Shown here piece by piece: positions 1 to 9,612 of a stretch of DNA of 64,000 bases; the stretch's first letter is position 1, and each line of letters opens with the position of its first letter. The notes below the pieces were generated by a model, which was not told where the DNA came from, did no database searches, and worked only from the letters and a program-made list of their open reading frames with translations. The stretch covers positions 1,673,001-1,737,000 of the forward strand of contig NZ_PGEP01000001.1 of NCBI RefSeq assembly GCF_002797445.1. The letters run 5' to 3'. The position numbers and the translations under genes were made by a program. Source of the DNA: Acidovorax sp. 69 (GTDB lineage Bacteria > Pseudomonadota > Gammaproteobacteria > Burkholderiales > Burkholderiaceae_C).

Positions 1-1
1 G

Positions 2-493
2 GACTCCGGGTTGGTGGTGAAGCTGCAGACACTGGGCGCGGATGGCCGGGTTCTGGAGCAGGCGGCATTTTCAGAACTTGACCTGAATGCACCTGTGCGT
101 GCTGAACAGCTGTCTCGCTTGATGGAGGCAACGGCGGGTTACAAGGTGGTTGCTCCGTCTGTGGTGAAGACCACCGCCAAGGCCGAAGGCTGGGTGCTGC
201 GTCAGCCGGTTGCTGGTTTTGTCCCGGTCAGTTGCCGTCGGCGTGCCGTCTCTGCGGCGGACGATGCGCCCAGTGTCTTGCAGTGTCTGTATTCCGATGG
301 TCTGGCATCGGTGTCCCTGTTTTTAGAGCCCTTTGATCCGCTGCGTCACACTGCGCAGCCCCAGATTTCCGGCATTGGTGCAACGCAGCTATTGGCGCAG
401 CGCATGCCGTCAGATGTCTGGCTTACTGCTGTGGGTGAGGTGCCCTTGCCCACGCTGCGTCTTTTTGCGGGCCAACTGGAGCGTTCGCCCTGA
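2..493 (+). CDS. rseB: RseB/MucB, sigma-E regulatory protein (C-terminal part)
   Basis: The gene enters from the left edge already open, so the start is missing; 163 codons remain and the stop is TGA. The visible part looks like the C-terminal domain of periplasmic RseB/MucB, which binds the anti-sigma factor RseA and tunes release of the envelope-stress sigma factor RpoE. Conserved-looking stretches include the segment around PVSCRRR and the closing LTAVGEVPLPTLR. The next gene is a MucD/DegP protease, the usual partner downstream of rpoE-rseA-rseB in betaproteobacteria, and this neighbourhood supports the call. The start, signal peptide and N-terminal lipid-binding-like domain lie outside the window. 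Confidence 0.85.
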   Translation, partial: DSGLVVKLQTLGADGRVLEQAAFSELDLNAPVRAEQLSRLMEATAGYKVVAPSVVKTTAKAEGWVLRQPVAGFVPVSCRRRAVSAADDAPSVLQCLYSDGLASVSLFLEPFDPLRHTAQPQISGIGATQLLAQRMPSDVWLTAVGEVPLPTLRLFAGQLERSP

Positions 494-659
494 AGTCGTC
501 TGGCCGGGCGTTGGTGGGTGATTGGCATTGTGGGGTGGACCTGTGCCTGCCATGAACGACATGGAAAGAGTGCACTGTTCCCGGGAACCAATTGGCGCCA
601 CACTCTTCACAGTTGCACACAGTTAGTTGACAGCAATCGCCACAATTCACGAAAGGTCG
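494..659. promoter_or_regulatory. rseB-mucD intergenic region with nested palindromes and a possible sigma-E promoter
   Basis: A perfect 12-bp palindrome, GTTCCCGGGAAC (577-588), sits inside a wider inverted repeat of AAGAGTG (566-572) and CACTCTT (601-607). On the + strand GGAACC (584-589), a 16-bp spacer and TTCACA (606-611) resemble a weak RpoE promoter (family consensus GGAACTT, about 16 bp, TCAAA or TCTGA). mucD is a classical RpoE target, so this is plausible, but the -10 match is poor. The palindrome could instead be a protein-binding site or an mRNA hairpin. Confidence 0.35.
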
Positions 660-2132
660 ATGATGCCGAAGTTCGATGGGAATAAGCTGCGCTCTGTTGC
701 GTTAGCGTGCATGTTGAGCGGGGTTGCCAGCGTCATGGTGATGCCTTGCGCCGCCCTGGCTCAACCCACTGCAGTGGTGCGTGGGTTGCCTGACTTCACC
801 GATTTGGTGGATCAGGTGGGTCCATCGGTGGTGAATATCCGTACCGTCGAAAAAGCATCCGGCCGGACCAATGCCAGCGGTGTGGACGAAGAAATGCTGG
901 AGTTCTTTCGCCGGTTTGGTGTCCCCATTCCCAATCTTCCCCGCCAACAACGTCCTTCAAAGCCTCAGCAGGATGAAGAAGCGCAACCACGGGGCGTGGG
1001 GTCGGGGTTTATCCTGACCGCCGATGGATTTGTCATGACCAACGCCCATGTGGTGGAAGGCGCCGACGAAGTCATTGTCACGCTGCCGGATAAGCGTGAG
1101 TTCAAGGCCAGAATCGTGGGTGCAGACAAGCGCACGGATGTCGCCGTGGTCAAGATCGAAGCCACGGGTTTGCCTGCGGTCAAAGTGGGCGATGTGAGTC
1201 GTCTGCGTGTGGGCGAATGGGTGATGGCGATTGGTTCTCCGTTTGGGCTGGAGAACACCGTCACGGCGGGTATCGTGAGTGCCAAGCAGCGTGATACGGG
1301 CGACTACCTGCCCTTTATTCAGACCGATGTTGCTATCAATCCCGGCAACTCTGGTGGCCCACTCATCAACATGCGCGGTGAGGTAGTCGGTATTAACAGC
1401 CAGATTTACTCCCGCTCCGGGGGCTTCATGGGCATCTCGTTTGCGATCCCTATGGACGAAGCGATGCGGGTCAGTGAGCAGTTGCGGGCATCGGGGAAGG
1501 TTACGCGTGGCCGCATTGGAGTGCAGATCGGGCAGGTGACCAAAGACGTGGCTGAGTCCATTGGCCTGGGCAAGGCGCAGGGCGCGTTGGTGACGGGGGT
1601 GGAGGGCGGATCGCCTGCAGACAAGGCGGGCGTGGAGGCGGGTGACATCATTACGCGCTTTGACGGCAAGCCCATTGAGAAGGTGGCCGACCTGCCACGT
1701 TTGGTTGGCAACACCAAGCCGGGGAGCAAGAGCACGGTCACCGTATTCCGCCGAGGGGCCTCGCGCGACCTCGGTATCACCATCGCTGAAATTGAAGCGG
1801 ACAAGCCTGCCGCCAAGGTTGCTGAACGTGAAGAGAAACCCAAGGCTTCTGCGGCCGCGCAGCAGGTCGGCTTGTCTGTGGCCGATCTGGCAGATGCTCA
1901 AAAGAAAGAGCTGAAGATCAAGGGTGGTGTGGCGGTTGTCACGGCCACCGATGCGGCTGCCCGGGCGGGCTTGCGCGAGGGGGACATCATTTTGTCCATT
2001 GCTAATACGGAGGTGTCCGGCGTGAAGGAGTTTGAGTCCGTTTTGGCCAAGCTGGACAAGAGCAAGCCCATCAATGTGCTCTATCGGCGTGGGGAGTGGG
2101 CGCAATATGCGCTGATCCGTCCCGGTCGCTAG
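660..2132 (+). CDS. mucD: DegP/MucD-type periplasmic serine protease, two PDZ domains
   Basis: 490 aa. Start ATG at 660 (or 663) follows a GAAAGG ribosome site at 651; an in-frame TTG at 627 lacks one. The N-terminus is a signal peptide with a hydrophobic core ending in ALAQP. The trypsin-like domain (about residues 105-280) carries the triad His130 (TNAHVVEG), Asp160 (RTDVAVVKI) and Ser231 (NPGNSGGPL). Two PDZ domains follow, roughly 285-375 and 395-485. HtrA-family proteases degrade or refold damaged envelope proteins and are normally RpoE-controlled; the position just after rseB fits MucD. A short Lys/Ala-rich linker separates the PDZ domains. Confidence 0.95.
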   Translation: MMPKFDGNKLRSVALACMLSGVASVMVMPCAALAQPTAVVRGLPDFTDLVDQVGPSVVNIRTVEKASGRTNASGVDEEMLEFFRRFGVPIPNLPRQQRPSKPQQDEEAQPRGVGSGFILTADGFVMTNAHVVEGADEVIVTLPDKREFKARIVGADKRTDVAVVKIEATGLPAVKVGDVSRLRVGEWVMAIGSPFGLENTVTAGIVSAKQRDTGDYLPFIQTDVAINPGNSGGPLINMRGEVVGINSQIYSRSGGFMGISFAIPMDEAMRVSEQLRASGKVTRGRIGVQIGQVTKDVAESIGLGKAQGALVTGVEGGSPADKAGVEAGDIITRFDGKPIEKVADLPRLVGNTKPGSKSTVTVFRRGASRDLGITIAEIEADKPAAKVAEREEKPKASAAAQQVGLSVADLADAQKKELKIKGGVAVVTATDAAARAGLREGDIILSIANTEVSGVKEFESVLAKLDKSKPINVLYRRGEWAQYALIRPGR

Positions 2133-2156
2133 GGCCGTTCTGCGGGGTCTGCGGTG

Positions 2157-2176
2157 ATCGACCGAGAGCGGTCGAT
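2157..2176 (+). terminator. Hairpin after mucD
   Basis: ATCGACCG (2157-2164) and CGGTCGAT (2169-2176) form a perfect 8-bp stem with an AGAG loop. Flanking GGGG and CCCC can extend it. No T-run follows directly, only T-rich sequence from about 2200, so it is a weak intrinsic terminator or an mRNA 3-prime end hairpin. Confidence 0.45.
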
Positions 2177-2254
2177 TGCCCCTTGATTTGAGCGGGCCTT
2201 TTTATTTGGAGCTCTTTTTTCCTCGTTTCCCTGCGCTCCCTGCAGTGGCGAGAT

Positions 2255-2274
2255 GTTAGCTTTTGCTAACTTTT
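2255..2274 (+). terminator. AT-rich hairpin with T-run between mucD and lepA
   Basis: GTTAGC (2255-2260) and GCTAAC (2265-2270) flank a TTTT loop and are followed by TTTTC. The stem is short; it may be a secondary terminator for the rseB-mucD transcript. Confidence 0.35.
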
Positions 2275-2276
2275 CA

Positions 2277-2522
2277 TGGGCCTATCAACCAGATTCGATA
2301 GAATAGAGGTCCCTGTTCAACGTTTATCTGCATATTGATTGGCGTCGGGTTCACGATGCGGGATGTTTTTGTGCAATGCACAGCCGATCCACAGTTCACC
2401 CACAAGTTGTCCAGCGTTGTTGATGTGTTGGTTGTGAATAAACTGTGTATAAAATTCCTGTTGCAGACTGGCAACTCCCCTTGGATGCAGTTGGACGGGC
2501 TTTTCCAGGCGGCCTTTTTGCC
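2277..2522. other. Rest of the mucD-lepA intergenic region, no convincing gene
   Basis: The only long frame here (+ strand, 2335-2631) runs through the terminator stem, has no ribosome site and resembles no family known to me. A TATAAA box (2448-2453), with GTGTTG 17 bp upstream, is the best promoter-like element in the stretch and could drive lepA or the short RNA downstream. I see no riboswitch. Confidence 0.3.
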
Positions 2523-2599
2523 TACAATGAAGCTCCAACTATCGCAGTTGCCAATGATTGTTGGTTCAGGGCGCGTCGCCACTCGACGCGCCCTTTTTT
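2523..2599 (+). ncRNA. Candidate small RNA or lepA leader ending in a strong terminator
   Basis: A TACAAT box (2523-2528), with TTTTCC 16 bp upstream as a poor -35, could start a transcript near 2535. It would contain CAACT/AGTTG and CAAT/ATTG mini-hairpins and end at a textbook intrinsic terminator: GGGCGCGTCG (2569-2578), a 5-nt loop, CGACGCGCCC (2584-2593), then six T (2594-2599). The terminator lies 44 bp before the lepA start, so it cannot end mucD efficiently without isolating lepA. It implies a short stand-alone RNA of about 65 nt or an attenuated lepA leader. No Rfam family is recognised. Confidence 0.4.
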
Positions 2600-2643
2600 C
2601 TTGTGCGCGCCGTTTTAATTCAATCACTTGACGCTTTCCGTTG

Positions 2644-4452
2644 ATGAATCACATCAGAAATTTTTCCATCATTGCGCACATCGACCATGGCAAGTCGACG
2701 TTGGCAGACCGCTTGATTCAGCGCTGCGGAGGACTGGCGGACCGTGATATGGAGGCCCAGGTTCTGGACTCGATGGATATCGAAAAAGAACGTGGGATAA
2801 CCATCAAGGCGCAAACCGCCGCGCTGCAATACAAGGCGCAGGATGGACAGGTCTATAACCTCAATCTGATCGATACGCCGGGGCACGTGGACTTCTCGTA
2901 CGAAGTGAGCCGTTCGTTGTCTGCATGCGAAGGCGCATTGCTTGTTGTCGATGCCTCGCAGGGGGTCGAGGCGCAGACCGTGGCCAATTGCTACACCGCA
3001 TTGGATCTGGGTGTGGAGGTGGTGCCCGTCCTCAACAAGATGGATCTGCCCAACGCAGATCCCGAGAATGCGAAGGCCGAGATCGAGGATGTGATCGGCA
3101 TTGACGCCACCGATGCCATCCCGTGCTCAGCCAAGACGGGGATGGGTATCGACGAGATCCTTGAGGCCATCGTTGCGAAGGTGCCCACTCCACGCGGCAA
3201 GCCTGATGGCCCGTTGCGCGCGATGATCATCGATAGCTGGTTCGACAGCTACGTGGGTGTGGTGATGCTTGTGCGCGTGGTGGATGGCCGTTTGCTCAAA
3301 GGCGAGCGCATCAAGATGATGGCCAGCGGCGCTGTGTATAACGCGGACAACCTCGGTGTTTTTACCCCCGCCAACGAGCCGCGCAACTCACTCGATGCAG
3401 GGCAGGTGGGTTACATCATCGCCGGCATCAAGGAGTTGCAGGCAGCCAAAGTGGGCGACACGATCACGCTCGAAAAGAAGCTGCCCAACAACGCGGGCCC
3501 AGCGACCGAGGCGCTGCCAGGTTTCAAGGAAATCCAGCCCCAGGTGTTTGCCGGACTGTATCCGACGGAGGCCAGTGAATATGACTCGCTGCGCGATGCG
3601 CTGGAGAAGCTCAAGCTCAATGACGCTTCGCTGCACTACGAACCGGAAGTGAGCCAGGCGCTCGGCTTTGGCTTTCGGTGTGGCTTCCTGGGTCTGTTGC
3701 ACATGGAGATCGTGCAGGAGCGACTGGAGCGTGAGTTTGACCAGGACCTTATCACCACGGCGCCCAGCGTGGTCTATCAAGTGGTCAGGGCCGACGGCGA
3801 AATTGTGATGGTTGAGAACCCATCCAAAATGCCCGACCAAGGGCGGTTGGAGGAAATCCGTGAGCCCATTGTGACGGTGCATCTGTACATGCCCCAGGAC
3901 TATGTGGGCCCGGTGATGACACTGGCCAATCAGAAGCGCGGCGTGCAGATGAACATGGCCTACCACGGCCGCCAGGTGATGCTCACCTACGAGATGCCAC
4001 TCGGTGAGATCGTGCTCGACTTCTTCGACAAGCTCAAATCGGTGTCGCGAGGTTACGCGTCCATGGACTATGAGTTCAAGGAGTACCGTGCCTCTGATGT
4101 GGTGAAGGTGGATATTCTGCTCAACGGCGAAAAGGTGGATGCACTATCCATCATCGTGCACCGCTCGCAGTCGCAGTACCGCGGCCGCGCGGTGGTGGCA
4201 AAGATGCGCGAAATCATCAGCCGTCAGATGTATGACGTGGCCATTCAGGCGGCCATTGGAGCCAATATCATTGCGCGCGAAACCATCAAGGCGTTGCGCA
4301 AGAACGTGTTGGCGAAATGTTATGGCGGCGACGTGAGCCGTAAGCGCAAGCTCCTTGAGAAGCAAAAAGCAGGCAAGAAGCGCATGAAACAGATTGGCTC
4401 GGTTGAGGTGCCTCAAGAAGCATTCTTGGCCATTTTGCAGGTGGAAGATTGA
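2644..4452 (+). CDS. lepA: Elongation factor 4 (LepA), ribosomal back-translocase GTPase
   Basis: 602 aa, the usual length (E. coli LepA is 599 aa). I chose ATG 2644 over TTG 2641 because the protein then begins [19 protein letters not shown], matching the family start. The P-loop is at residues 11-19 and DTPGHVDF (G3) and NKMDLP (G4) are present. Domains II, III and V-like follow, then the LepA-specific C-terminal domain with its basic end. EF4 binds stalled or mistranslocated ribosomes and aids 30S biogenesis. Its stop codon overlaps the lepB start by one base, so the two are translationally coupled. Confidence 0.97.
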   Translation: MNHIRNFSIIAHIDHGKSTLADRLIQRCGGLADRDMEAQVLDSMDIEKERGITIKAQTAALQYKAQDGQVYNLNLIDTPGHVDFSYEVSRSLSACEGALLVVDASQGVEAQTVANCYTALDLGVEVVPVLNKMDLPNADPENAKAEIEDVIGIDATDAIPCSAKTGMGIDEILEAIVAKVPTPRGKPDGPLRAMIIDSWFDSYVGVVMLVRVVDGRLLKGERIKMMASGAVYNADNLGVFTPANEPRNSLDAGQVGYIIAGIKELQAAKVGDTITLEKKLPNNAGPATEALPGFKEIQPQVFAGLYPTEASEYDSLRDALEKLKLNDASLHYEPEVSQALGFGFRCGFLGLLHMEIVQERLEREFDQDLITTAPSVVYQVVRADGEIVMVENPSKMPDQGRLEEIREPIVTVHLYMPQDYVGPVMTLANQKRGVQMNMAYHGRQVMLTYEMPLGEIVLDFFDKLKSVSRGYASMDYEFKEYRASDVVKVDILLNGEKVDALSIIVHRSQSQYRGRAVVAKMREIISRQMYDVAIQAAIGANIIARETIKALRKNVLAKCYGGDVSRKRKLLEKQKAGKKRMKQIGSVEVPQEAFLAILQVED

Positions 4453-5426
4453 TGCAGTTCATGCAAGTATTCACGTCGATGGTGCTGGCCGGCTTTGCTG
4501 GCTATGTTGGTGCCTGGTACTTTGGTGCGATTGAGGGCAATTTTGCGCTGTTGCTGTTTTTGGCTACGGTCATTACGGGCGCTTACTGGTTGGCTGAGCG
4601 GCTGTGTTTTTTGCCTCGCCGCCGCCGGGCTGCACAGGCGATCGAGGACGCAGCAGTGCAGCGCCGCGCTGAGTTGGATCGCATGGGGATTCAGAAAATC
4701 GATGTCGATGTGGAGGAGGCCAAGGGGCGGCTCCTCATGCAGCCTTGGTGGCTGGATTGGACCGCTGGCTTGTTCCCGGTGATTGCTGCGGTGTTCTTCT
4801 TGCGTTCGTTTCTCTTCGAACCCTTCAAGATTCCGTCTGGCTCGATGATCCCCACCTTGCTGGTGGGCGACCTGATCCTTGTGAACAAGTTCACCTACGG
4901 TGTGCGCCTGCCGGTCATCAACACCAAGGTCATCGAAGGGAACCAGCCCGCGCGTGGCGATGTGCTGGTGTTCCGTTATCCACCGCAGCCGAGCCTGGAC
5001 TACATCAAGCGCGTGGTTGGCGTGCCTGGAGACGAGGTCGCGTACATCAACAAGCGCCTGACCATCAATGGCAAACCCATCGATACGAAAGCGGCTCCTG
5101 ATTTCTTCGAAGAAGATGCCATGCGCTACTTCAAGCAGTTTGAAGAACACCTGGGTGACCAGCCCCACCGCCTGTTGAATAATCCTGATGTGCCTGCTTT
5201 TGTGCAGGGTGCCAGCAATTTTGCCTATCGTGAAAACTGCCGCTACAGTGTGGAAGGTGTCGTGTGCAAGGTTCCGCAAGGCCATTACTTCATGATGGGC
5301 GACAACCGCGATAACTCACTGGACTCACGCTATTGGGGATTTGTGCCAGAGGGCAATATTGTCGGCAAGGCCTTTTTTGTCTGGATGAATTTCGGTAATC
5401 TCAAGCGCATAGGCTCATTTCACTGA
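4452..5426 (+). CDS. lepB: Signal peptidase I (LepB)
   Basis: 324 aa. ATG 4452 overlaps the lepA stop (TGATG). The N-terminus has two hydrophobic segments (about residues 8-55), a basic cytoplasmic loop (PRRRRA) and a second membrane anchor near 105-122, followed by the periplasmic catalytic domain. The Ser/Lys dyad is visible: Ser131 in PSGSM and Lys186 in YIKRVVGVPGDE. The SP1 signature MGDNRDNSLDSRYWGFV is near the C-terminus. The enzyme cleaves signal peptides of Sec and Tat substrates at the inner membrane. The lepA-lepB pair heads the conserved rnc-era cluster. Confidence 0.97.
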   Translation: MQFMQVFTSMVLAGFAGYVGAWYFGAIEGNFALLLFLATVITGAYWLAERLCFLPRRRRAAQAIEDAAVQRRAELDRMGIQKIDVDVEEAKGRLLMQPWWLDWTAGLFPVIAAVFFLRSFLFEPFKIPSGSMIPTLLVGDLILVNKFTYGVRLPVINTKVIEGNQPARGDVLVFRYPPQPSLDYIKRVVGVPGDEVAYINKRLTINGKPIDTKAAPDFFEEDAMRYFKQFEEHLGDQPHRLLNNPDVPAFVQGASNFAYRENCRYSVEGVVCKVPQGHYFMMGDNRDNSLDSRYWGFVPEGNIVGKAFFVWMNFGNLKRIGSFH

Positions 5427-5463
5427 GCAAAAACCATTGCGTAAAACAACGAGGGGTGAATTT

Positions 5464-5826
5464 ATGAAGATGCATCGCACTGCAAGCCGGTCGCAACAGC
5501 GCGGATTGTCTTTTTTCGGGCTGATTTTTGTGGGCCTGCTTCTGGTGGCTGCTTTTGCCATTGGCGGCCAGTCGGTACCGATTTTCCTGGAATACACCTC
5601 GGCAAAGAAGGCCATCGAGAAGGCCAAGGTGGAGGGCACAGTGCCTGGTGTGCGTGCTGCATTTGACCGTGCTGCCGCGATTGATGACATCACGTCGATC
5701 AAAGGCTCGGACCTGGAAGTGACCAAGCGTGGTGACAAGGTGGTGGTGTCGTTCAAGTATTCGCGCGAAATCGCACTGGCGGGTCCGGCCTTTCTGGTTT
5801 ACCGCTTTGCAGCGCAGACCAACTAG
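5464..5826 (+). CDS. DUF4845 family single-pass membrane protein
   Basis: 120 aa. ATG 5464 follows a GAGGGGTG ribosome site; the upstream in-frame TTG (5437) is less likely. It has a short basic N-terminus, one transmembrane helix (about residues 14-36) and a small extracytoplasmic domain. Proteins of this type sit between lepB and rnc in many betaproteobacteria and are called DUF4845. The function is not established; the pilin-like N-terminus (QQRGLSFFGLIF) is suggestive but lacks the Glu at +5. Its stop codon directly abuts the GTG of rnc. Confidence 0.8.
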   Translation: MKMHRTASRSQQRGLSFFGLIFVGLLLVAAFAIGGQSVPIFLEYTSAKKAIEKAKVEGTVPGVRAAFDRAAAIDDITSIKGSDLEVTKRGDKVVVSFKYSREIALAGPAFLVYRFAAQTN

Positions 5827-6510
5827 GTGCATTCCGGTCTCCTAGCGCTGCAGGGTCGCCTGCAGCATGTTTTTTCCGATCCATCCCTGCTCCAGCGGGC
5901 CACCACACACCGCAGTTTTTCTGCGGACCACAATGAGCGGCTGGAGTTTCTGGGGGACTCTGTCCTGAATCTTGCGGTGGCCAGCCTGCTTTACCAGCGG
6001 CTGTCTGCCTTGCCCGAAGGCGATCTTTCGCGCGTGCGCGCCAATCTGGTCAAGCAGGACACCCTGCACCAATTGGCCGTGGGGCTCAAAATCTCCGAGG
6101 TGCTGCGTCTGGGAGAGGGCGAGGCCAAGTCTGGAGGGCAGCAACGCCCTTCTATCCTGGCCGATGCGCTGGAAGCCCTGATTGGCGCGGTGTATCTCGA
6201 TGCCGGTTATGCCAGTGCCGAAGCCCTGGTGCACCGACTGTTTCAGGGTGTCGAGATCAACCCGCAGATGCAGGCGGCTTCCAAAGACCCGAAAACGGCA
6301 TTGCAGGAGTGGCTGCAGGGTCGCAAAATGAAGCTGCCACAGTACAACGTGGTGGCAACTGTGGGGGCGGCGCACCGTCAGACCTTTGATGTCGAGTGCG
6401 ATATTCCCGAATTGCGTCTGACTGAGCGTGGCATCGGTGGCTCCCGTCGGGCGGGCGAGCAGGCGGCTGCGGCCGCCATGCTGGTCACATTGAAAGCAAA
6501 GAAATTATGA
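5827..6510 (+). CDS. rnc: Ribonuclease III
   Basis: 227 aa (E. coli 226). It starts with GTG immediately after the TAG of the upstream gene. The RNase III signature [12 protein letters not shown] is at residues 36-47 and the second acidic cluster [15 protein letters not shown] at 113-127; Glu37, Asp44, Asp113 and Glu116 line up with E. coli E38, D45, D114 and E117. A dsRNA-binding domain follows from about 152 to the end. RNase III dimers cleave double-stranded RNA in rRNA maturation and mRNA turnover. Its last codons overlap era (ATGA). Confidence 0.97.
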   Translation: MHSGLLALQGRLQHVFSDPSLLQRATTHRSFSADHNERLEFLGDSVLNLAVASLLYQRLSALPEGDLSRVRANLVKQDTLHQLAVGLKISEVLRLGEGEAKSGGQQRPSILADALEALIGAVYLDAGYASAEALVHRLFQGVEINPQMQAASKDPKTALQEWLQGRKMKLPQYNVVATVGAAHRQTFDVECDIPELRLTERGIGGSRRAGEQAAAAAMLVTLKAKKL

Positions 6511-7511
6511 ATGATGCTACCAAAGATGTAGCTGGTGACGAGGGCGCAGAAAGCGCTCCCGTTCAAAATGATCTAGAGGCCATGCTGGCTGCGGCAGGGG
6601 CGCCTGCCGCTGTTCCGGGGCAGCGTTGCGGTGTGATCGCCATCGTGGGCAAGCCCAACGTGGGTAAATCCACCTTGCTCAACGCCCTGGTGGGTCAGAA
6701 AATCAGTATCACCTCGCGCAAGGCGCAGACCACGCGCCATCGCATCACTGGCATCCGTACGCGGGAGCAGACGCAGTTTGTGTTCGTCGACACCCCTGGT
6801 TTCCAGACACGGCATGCCACGGCGCTCAACAAGTCGCTCAACAAGACCGTGATGGGCGCGATTGGTGACGTGGACCTGATCCTGTTCGTGGTGGAGGCTG
6901 GCAATTTCACACTGGCCGATGCCAAGGTGCTGTCACTGTTCAAGCCCGGCATTCCCACGCTGCTGCTGGCCAACAAGCTGGACATGGTGCACCGCCGCGC
7001 TGAGCTGGCGCCCTGGCTCAAGAGCATGCAAGAGCGCCACCCGTTTGCCGAGTTCGTCCCCATGTCCGCCAAGAACAAGGGCGACATTGAGCGGCTCTTC
7101 GGTATCTGCGCCAAATACCTGCCCGAGCAGGCCTGGTGGTACGCCGAAGACGAACTGACCGACCGCAGCGAGAAATTCCTGGCCTCAGAAACCGTGCGCG
7201 AAAAGCTGTTCCGCTTTACCGGTGACGAGCTGCCCTACACCTCGACAGTGGTCATCGACAAGTTCGAGGAAGAAGCCAGCAAGGCGCACAAGCGCATGGT
7301 GAAGATCGCCGCCACCATCGTGGTGGAGCGTGACAACCACAAGATGATGGTCATCGGTGACAAGGGCGAGCGCTTGAAGCGCATTGGCACCGAAGCACGC
7401 CAAGAGCTGGAAAAGCTCATGGATGCCAAGGTGTTCCTGGAGCTGTGGGTCAAGGTGCGCTCTGGCTGGGCCGATGACGAGGCGCGCGTGCGCTCGTTTG
7501 GTTACGAGTAA
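6507..7511 (+). CDS. era: GTPase Era
   Basis: 334 aa, with about 35 more N-terminal residues than E. coli Era; this tail is acidic and Ala-rich. Start ATG overlaps the rnc stop (ATGA). Motifs: P-loop GKPNVGKS (48-55), DTPGF (95-99), NKLD (156-159) and a C-terminal KH domain (about 240-330) with [11 protein letters not shown]. Era binds the 3-prime end of 16S rRNA and acts in 30S assembly. Coupling to rnc, also an rRNA-processing gene, is conserved across proteobacteria. Confidence 0.97.
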   Translation: MNDATKDVAGDEGAESAPVQNDLEAMLAAAGAPAAVPGQRCGVIAIVGKPNVGKSTLLNALVGQKISITSRKAQTTRHRITGIRTREQTQFVFVDTPGFQTRHATALNKSLNKTVMGAIGDVDLILFVVEAGNFTLADAKVLSLFKPGIPTLLLANKLDMVHRRAELAPWLKSMQERHPFAEFVPMSAKNKGDIERLFGICAKYLPEQAWWYAEDELTDRSEKFLASETVREKLFRFTGDELPYTSTVVIDKFEEEASKAHKRMVKIAATIVVERDNHKMMVIGDKGERLKRIGTEARQELEKLMDAKVFLELWVKVRSGWADDEARVRSFGYE

Positions 7512-7563
7512 GTGCCACCTCCTGACAGGCCCACATCAACGCCAACCCCCGCCGCTTTGACGG

Positions 7564-8373
7564 GTGTTGGATTCCAGCCCCATTCCTCTCGCACTCCCTT
7601 CATCTCCAGTGGCCGCCGCCAAGCGCATTTCTGAGGAGCCGGCCTTTGTCTTGCACAGCTACGACTGGAGCGAGTCCAGCCTGATTCTGGAGGTTCTCTG
7701 CCGTCGCCAGGGGCGTGTAGCCCTGGTGGCCAAGGGGGCCAAAAAGCCAACCTCCAACTTTCGCCCCGTGTTGCTGCCGTTGCAGCCCCTGCTGGTGACT
7801 TATACGCTGGCCGGTGATGGCAGTGCTGACATTCACACGCTCAAGGGCGCCGAATGGGTGGGTGGGCATGTGATGCCTACGGGCGATGCCCTGCTGTCGG
7901 GCATGTACCTCAACGAACTGCTGCTGCGCCTGCTGGCCCGGGCAGACCCACACCCTGCGTTGTTCGATGCGTATGCCGGGGTGGTGCGGGTGCTTGCCAG
8001 CGAACACGGTGATGCACTGGAGCCTGTGCTGCGCAGCTTCGAGCTACTGCTGCTGCGCGAAATCGGTCTCCTGCCAGGCCTGGATGCCCAGACCATGACG
8101 CTAGAGGCCTTGCTGCCCGCAACGCGTTACACGCTGGTGCCAGAAGGGGGTCTGCGCGCCTCGTCCGCTGCCGATCGCGCGGGTCTGCTCGGTGGCCAGT
8201 GGCAAATGCTGCAGCGCGCGCTCGACGACACCAGCAGCTACACCGCCACCTTGCGCGCGTGTGCACCAGTGGCTGCAGAACTCAAGCCCCAGTTGCGGAC
8301 CTTGCTGCAATACCATTGCGGCAGTCCCCTGCTGCGCACCCGCCAGCTCATGATCGATTTGCAGGCCCTATGA
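7564..8373 (+). CDS. recO: DNA repair protein RecO
   Basis: 269 aa. The first in-frame codon is GTG 7564 (TTG 7567 is an alternative); neither has a good ribosome site, so the N-terminus is uncertain by some residues. The OB-fold begins around [18 protein letters not shown] and [13 protein letters not shown], typical of RecO; a helical C-terminal domain follows. RecO loads RecA onto SSB-coated single-stranded DNA with RecR. Gene order era-recO-pdxJ-acpS is standard for this class. The stop overlaps the pdxJ start (ATGA). Confidence 0.93.
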   Translation: MLDSSPIPLALPSSPVAAAKRISEEPAFVLHSYDWSESSLILEVLCRRQGRVALVAKGAKKPTSNFRPVLLPLQPLLVTYTLAGDGSADIHTLKGAEWVGGHVMPTGDALLSGMYLNELLLRLLARADPHPALFDAYAGVVRVLASEHGDALEPVLRSFELLLLREIGLLPGLDAQTMTLEALLPATRYTLVPEGGLRASSAADRAGLLGGQWQMLQRALDDTSSYTATLRACAPVAAELKPQLRTLLQYHCGSPLLRTRQLMIDLQAL

Positions 8374-9158
8374 CACCGTCACAACCTACCCCTCATCCCG
8401 GCACAGCCCTCTCGGTTAACGTCAACAAGGTCGCCCTGGTGCGCAACACGCGGCACCTGGGTATTCCGAGCGTCACGCGCGCGGCTGAGCTGTGCCTGCA
8501 GGCCGGCGCCCAGGGCATTACGGTGCACCCCCGGCCAGACGAGCGGCACATCCGCAGCCAGGATGTGTTCGAACTGGCTACCTTGATGAAGGCCTGGCCG
8601 GGCCGCGAATACAACATTGAAGGCAACCCGTCGCAGAACCTGATGGACTTCATCCGCCAGGTGCGTCCGCAACAGGCGACGTTTGTGCCCGACAGCGAAG
8701 ACCAGTTCACCAGCGACCATGGTTGGAGCTTTCCGCAGGATGCCGAGCGGCTGGCTCCTTTGATCGCTGAGTGCAGTGCCCTGGGCGTGCGCGTCAGCTT
8801 GTTCATGGACCCGGCGCCCGAGCAGATGGCTGCTGCCAAGGCCGCGGGCGCCGACCGGGTGGAGTTGTATACCGAGCCCTATGCCGCTGCCTGGGGCACC
8901 TCGCTGCAAGCCGTGGCGCTTCAGCGTTATGCCGCAGCCGCCCAGGCCGCCCTGGACGTGGGTTTGGGTGTGAATGCAGGGCACGACCTCAATCGCGACA
9001 ACCTCGCCACCTTTGTGCGCGGAGTGCCCGGTGTGCAGGAGGTCTCCATAGGCCACGCCCTCATCGCTGATGCGCTGGAGCTGGGCTACGCCGCCACGGT
9101 GCAGGCCTATCTGGACTGTCTGCAGCCCGGTTCTGCAAGCCCACTCAATCACTCCTGA
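8370..9158 (+). CDS. pdxJ: Pyridoxine 5-phosphate synthase
   Basis: 262 aa. ATG 8370 overlaps the recO stop; an open frame continues upstream inside recO but the family match begins after this ATG. Diagnostic stretches are [13 protein letters not shown] (residues 16-28), the active-site [19 protein letters not shown] and the C-terminal [12 protein letters not shown]. PdxJ condenses 1-deoxyxylulose 5-phosphate with 3-amino-2-oxopropyl phosphate to form the B6 ring. The many PLP enzymes in this window depend on its product. A repeat element begins directly after its stop. Confidence 0.96.
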   Translation: MTPSQPTPHPGTALSVNVNKVALVRNTRHLGIPSVTRAAELCLQAGAQGITVHPRPDERHIRSQDVFELATLMKAWPGREYNIEGNPSQNLMDFIRQVRPQQATFVPDSEDQFTSDHGWSFPQDAERLAPLIAECSALGVRVSLFMDPAPEQMAAAKAAGADRVELYTEPYAAAWGTSLQAVALQRYAAAAQAALDVGLGVNAGHDLNRDNLATFVRGVPGVQEVSIGHALIADALELGYAATVQAYLDCLQPGSASPLNHS

Positions 9159-9208
9159 TTTGATAGCTGCCAGCGCTTTATAAACAAGCGCTAGCAGTCA
9201 ATTGGACT
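9159..9208 (+). repeat. Interspersed quasi-palindromic repeat, copy A (pdxJ-acpS)
   Basis: TTGATAGCTGCCAGCGCTT then AAGCGCTAGCAGTCAATTGG: two GCGCT arms facing each other around a short AT-rich centre. It fills the pdxJ-acpS gap and its right end runs into the TTG/ATG start region of acpS. See the other copies at 9613, 37310, 40953, 47613, 50314 and 51081. Confidence 0.75.
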
Positions 9209-9216
9209 CAAAACCC

Positions 9217-9612
9217 ATGATCTACGGCATTGGCACAGACATCTGCGACGTGCGCCGCATTGCGGCCAGCCTGGAGCGCCATGGCGAACGCTTTGCCGAA
9301 AAGGTGCTGGCCGAAGGCGAACTGGCCACCTGGCGCGAGCGCAGTGCACGCTGGCCCGACCGGGGCCTGCGTTACCTGGCCACGCGGTTCTCTGCCAAGG
9401 AAGCGTTCAGCAAAGCCATTGGCCTGGGGATGCGCATGCCCATGACCTGGCGCCACTGCGAGGTGGCCAAGCTTGCGAGCGGCCAGCCTGTGATCGTGCT
9501 GCACGGGGCGCTCAAGGAATGGTTCGATGCCAAAGGCCTGAAGGCGCACCTGAGCGTGACCGACGAGACCGACTACGCCGCCAGCTTCTGTGTGGTAGAG
9601 AAATCTGATTAA
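9217..9612 (+). CDS. acpS: Holo-[acyl-carrier-protein] synthase
   Basis: 131 aa. I chose ATG 9217 because the protein then begins [14 protein letters not shown], matching the family; an earlier TTG at 9202 lies in the repeat element. Asp8 and Glu62 (in [10 protein letters not shown]) are the magnesium ligands. AcpS transfers 4-phosphopantetheine from CoA to acyl carrier protein. The gene is bracketed by two inverted copies of the repeat family and has no clear Shine-Dalgarno sequence, so its expression may rely on read-through from pdxJ. Confidence 0.95.
   Translation: MIYGIGTDICDVRRIAASLERHGERFAEKVLAEGELATWRERSARWPDRGLRYLATRFSAKEAFSKAIGLGMRMPMTWRHCEVAKLASGQPVIVLHGALKEWFDAKGLKAHLSVTDETDYAASFCVVEKSD

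Noticed and set aside
957..2105. 382-codon minus frame opposite mucD
   Set aside because: GC-rich shadow; the + strand shows a full protease triad and PDZ domains.
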